From: Acidimicrobiaceae bacterium
Lineage (GTDB): Bacteria > Actinomycetota > Acidimicrobiia > Acidimicrobiales > MedAcidi-G1
Direction of reading: 5' to 3'
NCBI GenBank assembly: GCA_003541675.1
Contig: DPMC01000001.1
Coordinates: forward strand, 1-6,263
Length of the DNA: 6,263 nucleotides
The notes under the pieces were generated by a model that had not been told where the DNA came from, searched no databases, and was given only the letters and a program-made list of their open reading frames with translations. The position numbers and the translations under genes are program-made. Within the stretch, counting starts at the first letter, position 1. Each line of letters begins with the position of its first letter. Shown one piece after another: positions 1 through 5,220 of this stretch.

Positions 1-314
1 ACCTGGTAGAAGCCGTCGATCACCTCGTAGAGGCCGTGCTGGGAGTTGAACCCGGCTTGGCGCCACAGGGACGGGTTGACGGTGTCGGGGCACGGGCCAT
101 GCACGAAGTCGGACTTGGACAGGTCCCAACTGATGGGTAGCCAGGGGTTGGGGTGGATCTTCTCGATAACCGGCTCGGCCCGTGTGGCGATGAAGCCCCG
201 GGCAACGTCGGCGGCATCGGATCCGTCGTCGGCCGGCATGGACAAGGCGAAGGCCTCGAGGTCGGCTCGGGTCTGGTCGGTGGCGGGCTTGTGGGCGCGG
301 GGATCGTCGCTCAC
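1..314 (-). CDS. Alkyl sulfatase (SdsA1/BDS1-type metallo-beta-lactamase family), N-terminal part only
   Basis: The reading frame begins at a GTG (314-312) and runs off the left edge, giving 104 codons plus two bases. The visible protein has the characteristic N-terminal region of SdsA1-type alkyl sulfatases: RGFIA at residues 39-43, WDLSKSDF at 63-70, and the near-diagnostic run DTVNPSLWRQ at 77-86, followed by LYEVIDGFYQV at the edge. In this family a metallo-beta-lactamase domain with two zinc ions hydrolyses primary alkyl sulfates such as dodecyl sulfate to alcohol and sulfate, and a C-terminal SCP2-like domain binds the chain. The catalytic HxHxDH motif lies beyond the window and is not seen. 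No clear signal peptide is visible; the first 25 residues are hydrophilic. The GTG start is chosen because a perfect GGAGG lies 8 bases upstream. The gene lies 44 bp downstream of the acyl-CoA dehydrogenase on the same strand, probably co-transcribed. Family assignment is firm; substrate chain length is unknown. Confidence 0.88.
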   Translation of the reverse strand, partial: MSDDPRAHKPATDQTRADLEAFALSMPADDGSDAADVARGFIATRAEPVIEKIHPNPWLPISWDLSKSDFVHGPCPDTVNPSLWRQAGFNSQHGLYEVIDGFYQ

Positions 315-322
315 GACGGGAA

Positions 323-327
323 CCTCC
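323..327 (-). promoter_or_regulatory. Ribosome binding site of the alkyl sulfatase gene
   Basis: On the minus strand this reads GGAGG, with 8 bases before the GTG at 314-312. It decides the GTG start, since no in-frame ATG lies close by with comparable spacing. Confidence 0.75.
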
Positions 328-358
328 GGATACGTCGTTAGGTGGTCTGCAGGTCGAC

Positions 359-1681
359 TTAGGGGCCGGTGAAGACGGGGCCGGTATGGCTGAGCATGGG
401 GATATCGCCCGGGCCGTCCTGGTAGCGGTTGAGCTCGAAGCGGGCTACCACGAAGTGGTGTACCTCGTCGGGGCCGTCGGCCAGTCGTAGCGTGCGCTGC
501 TGGGTGTACATCCGCGACAGCGGCGTCCACTGGGATACCCCTGTGGCGCCATGGATCTGGATGGCCGCGTCGATGATCTGGCAGACCTTCTCGGGCACCA
601 TGGCCTTTACGGCGCTGATCCACACCCGGGCCTCGGCGTTCCCCATGGTGTCCATGGCCTTGGCGGCCCGCAGCACCATGAGGCGCATGGCCTCGATCTC
701 GATACGGGCCCGGGACACCACTTCCATGTTCTTACCGAGGTGCGAAATGGTCTTCCCGAATGCCTCCCGGTTGAGGCCCCGTCGGGCCATCATCTCAATG
801 GCCCGTTCGGCAGCCCCGATGGACCGCATGCAGTGGTGGATGCGTCCCGGCCCGAGCCGCAACTGGGAGATCTCGAAGCCGCGGCCCTCACCGAGGAGGA
901 GGTTGGAGGCCGGCACACGGGCGTCGTTAAACGTGATGTGCATGTGGCCGTGAGGGGCGTCGTCATCGCCGAACACCTGCATCGGGTGGTCGATCGTGAC
1001 CCCCGGAGTGTCGACGGGGACGAGGATCTGCGACTGGCGCCGGTGGGGTGGCCCGTCGGGGCTGGTCTGGACCATGGTGATCATGACCTTGCAGCGGGGG
1101 TCGCCGGCACCCGAGATGTAGTACTTGGTGCCGTTGATGACCCACTCGTCGCCGTCCAACACGGCTCGGCACGCGATGTTCTTGGCGTCCGAGGAGGCCA
1201 GGTCGGGTTCGGTCATGGCGTAGGCCGACCGGATCTCGCCGTTCAGCAGTGGTTCCAGCCACTGCTTCTTTTGCTCGGGGGTGCCGACCCGCTCGATGAC
1301 CTCCATGTTTCCGGTGTCGGGAGCCGAGCAGTTCATGCTCTGGGAGGCCAGCGGGTTCTTACCCAATTCGGAGGCGATGTAGGCGTAGTCCAAGTTGGAC
1401 AGGCCCTCTCCGGTTTCGGCGTCGGGGAGGAAGAAGTTCCACAGGCCGGCCTCGCGTGCCTTGACCTTGAGGGCTTCGAGAATCTCGATCTGACCGGGAT
1501 GGTGACCCCAGTGCTCGGTGCGTTCGGTGCCCAGACGGTGGAACTTCAGCGTGACTGGTTCGATCTCCTCGGCGATGAAGGCCTTCACCTGCTCGTAGAG
1601 CGGGCGGGCGCCGTCGGACATGCGCAGGTCGAGGGACGGATCGCTGGGATCTTCGATGTGGAGGCCGGGGCCGATTGCCAT
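359..1681 (-). CDS. Acyl-CoA dehydrogenase, ACAD10/11-like
   Basis: A 440-residue FAD-dependent acyl-CoA dehydrogenase that would introduce the alpha-beta double bond in an acyl-CoA and pass electrons to electron-transfer flavoprotein in the cytoplasm. Visible family marks are an N-terminal helical domain (about 25-150), the flavin/substrate motif YAMTEP at 154-159 followed by DLASSDAKNI, a middle beta domain with the GTKYYISGA segment, and a C-terminal helical domain with the LGPGRIHHCMR segment, which is typical of ACAD10/11-type enzymes. Near the C terminus, LADGPDEVHH occupies the place of the YEG catalytic segment of medium-chain enzymes, putting Asp402 where Glu is classical; this is also seen in ACAD10/11 relatives. 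The frame stays open upstream to 1888, but ATG 1681 is preferred because GGAG lies 7 bases upstream and the extension is antisense to the divergent gene. The alkyl sulfatase follows 44 bp downstream. Exact substrate (long-chain, branched or 4-hydroxyacyl) cannot be decided. Confidence 0.93.
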   Translation of the reverse strand: MAIGPGLHIEDPSDPSLDLRMSDGARPLYEQVKAFIAEEIEPVTLKFHRLGTERTEHWGHHPGQIEILEALKVKAREAGLWNFFLPDAETGEGLSNLDYAYIASELGKNPLASQSMNCSAPDTGNMEVIERVGTPEQKKQWLEPLLNGEIRSAYAMTEPDLASSDAKNIACRAVLDGDEWVINGTKYYISGAGDPRCKVMITMVQTSPDGPPHRRQSQILVPVDTPGVTIDHPMQVFGDDDAPHGHMHITFNDARVPASNLLLGEGRGFEISQLRLGPGRIHHCMRSIGAAERAIEMMARRGLNREAFGKTISHLGKNMEVVSRARIEIEAMRLMVLRAAKAMDTMGNAEARVWISAVKAMVPEKVCQIIDAAIQIHGATGVSQWTPLSRMYTQQRTLRLADGPDEVHHFVVARFELNRYQDGPGDIPMLSHTGPVFTGP

Positions 1682-1688
1682 GGTGTTT

Positions 1689-1692
1689 CTCC
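1689..1692 (-). promoter_or_regulatory. Ribosome binding site of the acyl-CoA dehydrogenase gene
   Basis: The minus strand reads CGGAGAAACACC just before the ATG at 1681-1679, giving a GGAG core with 7 bases of spacing. It fixes the start at 1681 rather than at upstream in-frame codons as far as 1888. Confidence 0.65.
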
Positions 1693-1730
1693 GGGGGGTG
1701 TGTGGGTTGGACGAACGGGTCGAACCTATT

Positions 1731-1758
1731 CCCGCTGGTCGCCGGGGTCCCCAGCGGG
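1731..1758. repeat. Perfect 8-bp inverted repeat abutting the HD-oxygenase start
   Basis: CCCGCTGG (1731-1738) and CCAGCGGG (1751-1758) are exact reverse complements separated by 12 bases. The 12-base spacer and the right arm also contain an odd palindrome GGGGTCCCC (1744-1752), which would compete with the outer stem. The right arm ends one base before the ATG at 1760, where a ribosome binding site would be expected. It could be a regulator-binding site shared by the divergent genes, or an RNA hairpin limiting translation of the HD-oxygenase gene. In such GC-rich DNA an 8-bp repeat may also be chance. Confidence 0.45.
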
Positions 1759-1759
1759 C

Positions 1760-2326
1760 ATGATGCGCGACATGAAGGATCCGGTGCCTGATCAGGTGCG
1801 GGCGCTGTTTGCCGCCCGGGGCCATGAGACCTACAGCGAGAGGGTGACGATGGCCGAACATGCCCGTCAGGCTGCGGCGTTGGCTCATGTCGCCGGCGCC
1901 GATGACGCCCTGGTGTTGGCTGCTCTACTGCACGACGTGGGGCACTTCCTGGACGAACCGGACTCGGCATTCGGGGTGACCGACCACGGGACGACCGGCG
2001 GGGCCTGGGTGGCCGTGCGCTTCGCGGACGGTGTGAGCGAGCCGGTACGCCTGCACGTGGCAGCCAAGCGGTACCGGTGCTTCGTGGACCCGGGCTATGA
2101 GGCCGAGTTGAGCCCGGCCTCGGTGGGGACCCTTCGACTGCAGGGTGGGCCTATGTCGGCCGTGGAGGCGGCGGCATTTGAATCCGAGCCGTTCGCCGCC
2201 GCCGCACTCGCCGTTCGAGGCTGGGACGACGGTGGCAAGATCGACGGGAACCGGGTGGACGGGTTGGAGATCCCGCCGATTGAGCACTGGGAGTACCTGC
2301 TCGGTGCGCCGGAGCTGCGGCGATGA
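1760..2326 (+). CDS. tmpB: HD-domain mixed-valent diiron oxygenase, PhnZ/TmpB-like (phosphonate C-P cleavage)
   Basis: A 188-residue protein, the usual size for PhnZ and TmpB, which use an Fe(II)/Fe(III) pair and O2 to cleave a 1-hydroxyphosphonate into a carboxylic acid and phosphate. Metal-ligand candidates are all present: His34 (in AEHARQ), His58-Asp59 (in LLHDVGHF), His76 (in TDHGTTGG), His99 (in LHVAAKRY) and Asp156 (in VRGWDDGGK). Phosphonate-contact candidates by comparison with PhnZ are His62, Lys103, Ser121 and Arg153. The LQGGPMS run at 127-133 is a signature of phosphonate-operon HD proteins. Tyr25 and Glu27 match the family's iron-capping lid pair, though PhnZ, as I recall it, has three rather than two residues of offset. 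The start could also be ATG 1763 or 1772; no strong ribosome binding site precedes any of them. The frame is open leftward to 551, but that part is antisense to the dehydrogenase. Its stop overlaps the start of the dioxygenase gene (ATGA), supporting a two-enzyme pathway. TmpB is preferred over PhnZ because of that partner. Confidence 0.85.
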   Translation: MMRDMKDPVPDQVRALFAARGHETYSERVTMAEHARQAAALAHVAGADDALVLAALLHDVGHFLDEPDSAFGVTDHGTTGGAWVAVRFADGVSEPVRLHVAAKRYRCFVDPGYEAELSPASVGTLRLQGGPMSAVEAAAFESEPFAAAALAVRGWDDGGKIDGNRVDGLEIPPIEHWEYLLGAPELRR

Positions 2327-3459
2327 GCCTCCTCGGTGCCTCGGTCGGCCCGGCCGGCGACGTGGTCACCGTCGAGATGGCCGCCGGTCCGGTGCGGTTC
2401 CACGCCCTGTGGCTTAGGGACAACGCCCGGGACGAGGCGTCGCGTCACGGGGACAACGACCAGCGCCTCTTCGACGTCACCGAGTTGGCAGACGAAGTCT
2501 CCGCAATGTCGGCTGAGGTGGTCGACGGTCGTCTGGTGGTGGCGTTCGGCCCTGATGGCGTGACCAGCGTCTATGACGAGGTATGGCTGGAAGCCAATCG
2601 CTACGACGGTTCCGTGACCACATCATCTGGGCGACCGGTCTCCTGGGGGGCTGCCGACCTGTCGGTCCAGCGGCTGCCATGGACCGATCGGCAGGATCTC
2701 GAGGCGTGGCAGGCCATCACCAGGGCACTCGTGCGCGACGGCCTGGCCATCGTGGATGGCTTGGCCGTGGGGAACGATGCTGAGGGGCCGGGCGCCACTG
2801 GCACGGGGGCGGACATCGTCGACGTGGCGAACCTGTGGGGCCCGGTCCGCGAGACCAACTACGGCGAGATCTTTCACGTACGGGCCGAGGCCAACCCGAC
2901 CAATCTGGCCTTCACGCCGCGGGCACTCAACGTGCACACCGACAACCCGTATCGCCGGCCGGTTCCCGGGTACCAGTTGCTGCACTGCCTAGTCGCCAGC
3001 GACGTGGGTGGGGTGACGGTACTGGTCGACGGCTTCCGGGCTGCCGAGTTGTTACGAGATGAGGAGCCGGGGGCCTTTGAACTGTTATCAACCCGCAGCG
3101 TGCCGTTCCGCTGGTCGGGAGACGGTTTCGATCTACGAAATCGGGGCCCGTTGATCGAGGTGGAGGAGGGTGGGCCCGAGGCAGGGGCCGTCCGGGCTGT
3201 CCGATACAACAACCGGTCAGCCGCACCGTTCGACCAGCCGTTCGACGAGATGACAGCCTTCTACGAGGCATTCCGGACCTTTGCCCAGATGCTGCATCGT
3301 GAGGATCTGGAGTACCGGTTCACTCTGGCGCCCGGAGAGTGCCTGGTGTTCGACAACGAACGGGTACTTCACGGCCGGCATGGTGAGGCCGATCCTGAGC
3401 GATATCTACAGGGCTGCTACCTCGATAGGGACTGGATCCACGGTCGACAACTGACTTGA
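2323..3459 (+). CDS. tmpA: Fe(II)/2-oxoglutarate dioxygenase of the gamma-butyrobetaine hydroxylase fold, TmpA-like
   Basis: A 378-residue enzyme with the two-part build of gamma-butyrobetaine/trimethyllysine hydroxylases: an N-terminal DUF971-type domain (about 12-95, with WLRDN at 30-34) and a C-terminal TauD-like double-stranded beta-helix (about 110-375). Iron ligands are His205, Asp207 (VHTDNPYR) and His350 (VLHGR); Arg360 is placed to hold 2-oxoglutarate. By comparison with human BBOX1, an aromatic cage for a trimethylammonium group is kept as Tyr180, Phe184, Phe197 and Tyr366, and Asn194 and Asn296-Asn297 line the acidic end of the substrate, followed by Arg298. The N-terminal domain lacks the zinc-binding cysteines of BBOX1. 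Being paired with a PhnZ/TmpB-type oxygenase through an ATGA overlap, it is best read as TmpA, which hydroxylates 2-(trimethylammonio)ethylphosphonate at C1. A carnitine-forming gamma-butyrobetaine hydroxylase is the alternative. Fold is certain; substrate is inferred from context. Confidence 0.85.
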   Translation: MSLLGASVGPAGDVVTVEMAAGPVRFHALWLRDNARDEASRHGDNDQRLFDVTELADEVSAMSAEVVDGRLVVAFGPDGVTSVYDEVWLEANRYDGSVTTSSGRPVSWGAADLSVQRLPWTDRQDLEAWQAITRALVRDGLAIVDGLAVGNDAEGPGATGTGADIVDVANLWGPVRETNYGEIFHVRAEANPTNLAFTPRALNVHTDNPYRRPVPGYQLLHCLVASDVGGVTVLVDGFRAAELLRDEEPGAFELLSTRSVPFRWSGDGFDLRNRGPLIEVEEGGPEAGAVRAVRYNNRSAAPFDQPFDEMTAFYEAFRTFAQMLHREDLEYRFTLAPGECLVFDNERVLHGRHGEADPERYLQGCYLDRDWIHGRQLT

Positions 3460-3515
3460 ATCTAGAATCCTGTGCTACACGAGATATGTGAAACACAGGA
3501 TTCTAGGGATTCGAG
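3455..3515. repeat. Long inverted repeat between the dioxygenase gene and vapB; probable operator
   Basis: CTAGAATCCTGTG (3462-3474) and CACAGGATTCTAG (3494-3506) are a perfect 13-bp inverted repeat with a 19-base spacer. Outside this, CTTGAATC (3455-3462) and GATTCGAG (3508-3515) pair at 7 of 8 positions, so the structure extends to about 20 bp per arm with a two-base bulge. The outer part overlaps the dioxygenase stop codon on the left and abuts the vapB ribosome binding site on the right. The segment is clearly more AT-rich than its surroundings. Arm centres are 32 bp apart, three helical turns, which suits two dimers on one DNA face. FitAB/VapBC complexes autoregulate through such repeats upstream of the antitoxin gene. 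No T-run follows, so a classical terminator is unlikely, though it could still block readthrough. Confidence 0.8.
3463..3468 (+). promoter_or_regulatory. Possible -10 element for the vapBC block
   Basis: TAGAAT differs from the TATAAT consensus at one position and sits within the left arm of the inverted repeat, so a protein bound there would block it. A TCGACA (3444-3449) resembles a -35 but is only 13 bases away, too close for a normal promoter, so the assignment is tentative. Confidence 0.35.
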
Positions 3516-3516
3516 A

Positions 3517-3521
3517 AAGGA
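3517..3521 (+). promoter_or_regulatory. Ribosome binding site of vapB
   Basis: AAGGA within AGAAAGGAAG, nine bases before the GTG at 3531. It supports the GTG as the antitoxin start and lies directly beside the right end of the inverted repeat, so occupancy of the repeat could also affect translation. Confidence 0.65.
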
Positions 3522-3530
3522 AGTCGACCC

Positions 3531-3767
3531 GTGGCAAACCTGACCCTGGCCGTTGACGATGACTTGCTACACCGGGCCCGGGTCCGGGCCGCCGAGGAAG
3601 GCACCTCGGTCAATGCCGTGGTTCGCGAACTTCTGACCGCCTACTCGGCTGCCGACCGGGTGGATGCGGCACGCCGCCGGCTCGTGGCCCTGTCGGTCTC
3701 CTCGGCGGCTGGTTCTGGCGGTCGACCCATCACCGGAGCGAGCCCCGATCCGGGCTGGAATACCTGA
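3531..3767 (+). CDS. vapB: VapB/FitA-type ribbon-helix-helix antitoxin
   Basis: A 78-residue protein with the short N-terminal ribbon-helix-helix fold of FitA/VapB antitoxins: a beta strand NLTLAVD (3-9), helix A DDLLHRARVRAAEE (10-23), the GTSVNA turn (24-29) and helix B (about 30-38). The dimer would bind DNA through the strand and repress its own operon, while the tail would neutralise the PIN toxin encoded next. The tail from about 57 is rich in Ser, Gly and Pro and ends GWNT; it lacks the WTREELYDR-like end common in this group, so the toxin-binding segment may be shorter than usual. GTG start with a good ribosome binding site. Its TGA stop shares one base with the ATG of the toxin gene. 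The inverted repeat just upstream is the natural candidate operator. Confidence 0.85.
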   Translation: MANLTLAVDDDLLHRARVRAAEEGTSVNAVVRELLTAYSAADRVDAARRRLVALSVSSAAGSGGRPITGASPDPGWNT

Positions 3768-4204
3768 TGGCGGCTCGGACCTTCGTGGACGCCTCGATCC
3801 TGACCAGGCTGTTCGACGATGACGAGCCAGAACGTCAGGCCGCAGCCCGGGCGTCGATCGGGGCTACCGACGGCCCCGCGTTGGTCGTATCGGGTCCGGT
3901 ATTGGCCGAGTTTCTGGAAGTCGTCACCACCCAGATGGCACGCCCCCTCTCGGCCATGGTGGCCCGGCGTGCCCTAGCGGAGTTGGCTGAACTCACCGTG
4001 GTACCCGCCGATGCCTCGCTTGTGCTGGCTGCTGCCGACGCGGCCGACGAGGTAGGCCTGAACATCCGTGATGCCCTGGCCGTGGAGGCCGCGGTGGTTG
4101 GCGGGTGCGACCGGATGGTCACCGAGGCAATGGCCCATGGCAGCCTCGTGCGTGGGGTCCGGGTTGAGGATCCAGCGGAGACGAACGGGAAACCACAAAC
4201 ATGA
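3767..4204 (+). CDS. vapC: VapC-type PIN-domain ribonuclease toxin
   Basis: A 145-residue PIN-domain protein, the standard size for VapC toxins, which cleave tRNA or rRNA with a magnesium-dependent acidic active site. Three of the acidic residues are clear: Asp8 in FVDASIL, Glu48 in LAEFLEV and Asp102 in NIRDALAVEAA. In the fourth motif, where relatives usually read TED followed by two or three residues and HG, this protein reads TEAMAHG (119-125), so the usual Asp is Ala121; Glu120 and Asp115 are nearby and could substitute. Ending residues GVRVEDP match the family's terminal strand. The start ATG overlaps the antitoxin stop by one base, and the TGA stop overlaps the start of the hydrolase gene as ATGA. 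Translation is therefore likely coupled on both sides. Activity is probable but not certain given the altered motif. Confidence 0.83.
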   Translation: MAARTFVDASILTRLFDDDEPERQAAARASIGATDGPALVVSGPVLAEFLEVVTTQMARPLSAMVARRALAELAELTVVPADASLVLAAADAADEVGLNIRDALAVEAAVVGGCDRMVTEAMAHGSLVRGVRVEDPAETNGKPQT

Positions 4205-5211
4205 CGACACTGGATGATCTGACCGCGGTAGGGCTGACCCGCCACGACGTGGACGCCCACGGCACGCGTATCCACGTGGCCGAGATGGGAGGTGATTCGG
4301 GGGCCGGCCCGTTGGTCTTGTTCGTTCACGGCTTCCCCGAATCGTGGTACTCGTGGCGGCACCAGCTACCGGCGGTCGCTGCCGCAGGCTTCCGGGCGGC
4401 AGCCATTGACGTGCGGGGCTACGGCTCGTCCGAAGCGCCCGACGCGATCGACGACTACCGGCTGGTCGACCTCGTCGGTGATTGCGTCGGGGTGGTAGAG
4501 GCCCTCGGGGCGACCGAGGCGGTGATCGTTGGCCACGACTGGGGATCGCCCATTGCCAGCACGGCAGCGCTCCTCCGACCCGACGTCTTTCGGGCGGTGG
4601 CACTCCTGAGCGTGGCCTACACCCCGCCCAACGAGTTCAGGCCCACCGACATCTTCCGGATGATGGGTGGTGACGACATGTTCTACATCGAGTACTTCCA
4701 GGAACCCGGGGTAGCCGAAGCCGAGATCGGAACCGACCCGGCCCACTGGTTGGAGGGGATGATCTTCAGCGCCTCGGGCGACGCGCCGCCCCCGATGCCG
4801 GGAGCACCGGCTGGGTTTGCCGTAGCCCCGGGGGGCCGGCTGGACGACCGGTTCCACTATCCGGATGGCCCGTTGGCATGGCAGGACGCCGACGACATCG
4901 CCTTCTATGTTGGCGAGTTCGCCCGTGCCGGGTTCTCCGGCGGCCTCAACAGGTATCGCTGCGTGGACCACGACTGGGTCGACCTGCGGGCATGGCGTGA
5001 AGCTTCGATCCGGCAGCCCTCCCTCTACATCGGCGGGGAAAAGGACGGCCCCACGATCTGGGGAGCCGGGAGCATCGCCCGCTACGGCGAGACCCTGCCC
5101 GGCCTGCATGACTCGGTGATCCTGCCCGGGGTAGGTCACTGGATGCAGCAGGAGGATGCGGTGGGCACCAACGCGGCGCTGCTGGACTTCCTGGCTTCGC
5201 TCACCATCTAG
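4201..5211 (+). CDS. Epoxide-hydrolase-type alpha/beta hydrolase
   Basis: A 336-residue soluble alpha/beta hydrolase with all the marks of the microsomal/soluble epoxide hydrolase group, which opens epoxides to vicinal diols through a covalent alkyl-enzyme ester. Visible features are the oxyanion motif HGFPESWYSWR (43-53), RGYGSSEAP (72-80), the nucleophile Asp113 in GHDWGS, the cap domain (about 140-260) with the two epoxide-activating tyrosines expected at Tyr165 (EYFQEPG) and Tyr252 (NRYR), the acid Asp282 and the base His313 in GVGHWMQQE. The full catalytic set is present, so an active enzyme is likely; a haloalkane dehalogenase is less likely because the HGFPESWYSWR/YFQEPG combination is epoxide-hydrolase-like. 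No signal peptide; cytoplasmic. It overlaps the toxin gene by four bases and has only a weak ribosome binding site, so its translation probably depends on vapC. The permease gene follows after nine bases. Confidence 0.9.
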   Translation: MTTLDDLTAVGLTRHDVDAHGTRIHVAEMGGDSGAGPLVLFVHGFPESWYSWRHQLPAVAAAGFRAAAIDVRGYGSSEAPDAIDDYRLVDLVGDCVGVVEALGATEAVIVGHDWGSPIASTAALLRPDVFRAVALLSVAYTPPNEFRPTDIFRMMGGDDMFYIEYFQEPGVAEAEIGTDPAHWLEGMIFSASGDAPPPMPGAPAGFAVAPGGRLDDRFHYPDGPLAWQDADDIAFYVGEFARAGFSGGLNRYRCVDHDWVDLRAWREASIRQPSLYIGGEKDGPTIWGAGSIARYGETLPGLHDSVILPGVGHWMQQEDAVGTNAALLDFLASLTI

Positions 5212-5220
5212 GGTCCATTC

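Larger units (their letters stand above)
1682..1759. promoter_or_regulatory. Divergent intergenic control region
   Basis: This 78-bp gap is the only space between the leftward acyl-CoA dehydrogenase gene and the rightward HD-oxygenase gene, so promoters for both are expected in or near it. On the minus strand a TAGGTT hexamer (1728-1723) fits the loose actinobacterial TANNNT -10 pattern and would give a leader of about 35-40 bases; the corresponding -35 position is poor and falls in the inverted repeat at 1731-1758. I see no convincing -10 for the rightward gene. A short direct repeat of CGAAC occurs at 1712-1716 and 1721-1725. The role is inferred from position; the individual promoter elements are weak. 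Confidence 0.45.

Noticed and set aside
46..372. Plus-strand open frame opposite the left-edge gene.
   Set aside because: The opposite strand encodes a clear alkyl sulfatase N terminus with a GGAGG site; this frame shows no recognisable protein features.
551..1759. Long plus-strand open frame continuous with the HD-oxygenase gene, which would give a 591-residue protein.
   Set aside because: This part is exactly antisense to the well-supported acyl-CoA dehydrogenase gene. Its translation is low-complexity (Gly, His, Val, Asp-rich) with no domain, and the HD family length fits a start near 1760.
1682..1888. N-terminal extension of the acyl-CoA dehydrogenase frame up to 1888.
   Set aside because: It overlaps the divergent HD-oxygenase gene, its translation is Arg/Pro/His-rich without homology, and ATG 1681 has a good ribosome binding site.
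3455..3515. Rho-independent terminator after the dioxygenase gene.
   Set aside because: The stem is good but the spacer is 19 bases and no T-run follows on either strand; position beside an antitoxin gene favours an operator.
3700..3767. Frameshift near the end of vapB, because the usual WTREELYDR-like tail is missing.
   Set aside because: Neither alternative frame gives a recognisable antitoxin tail, and the one-base overlap with vapC is a normal junction, so the tail is simply divergent.
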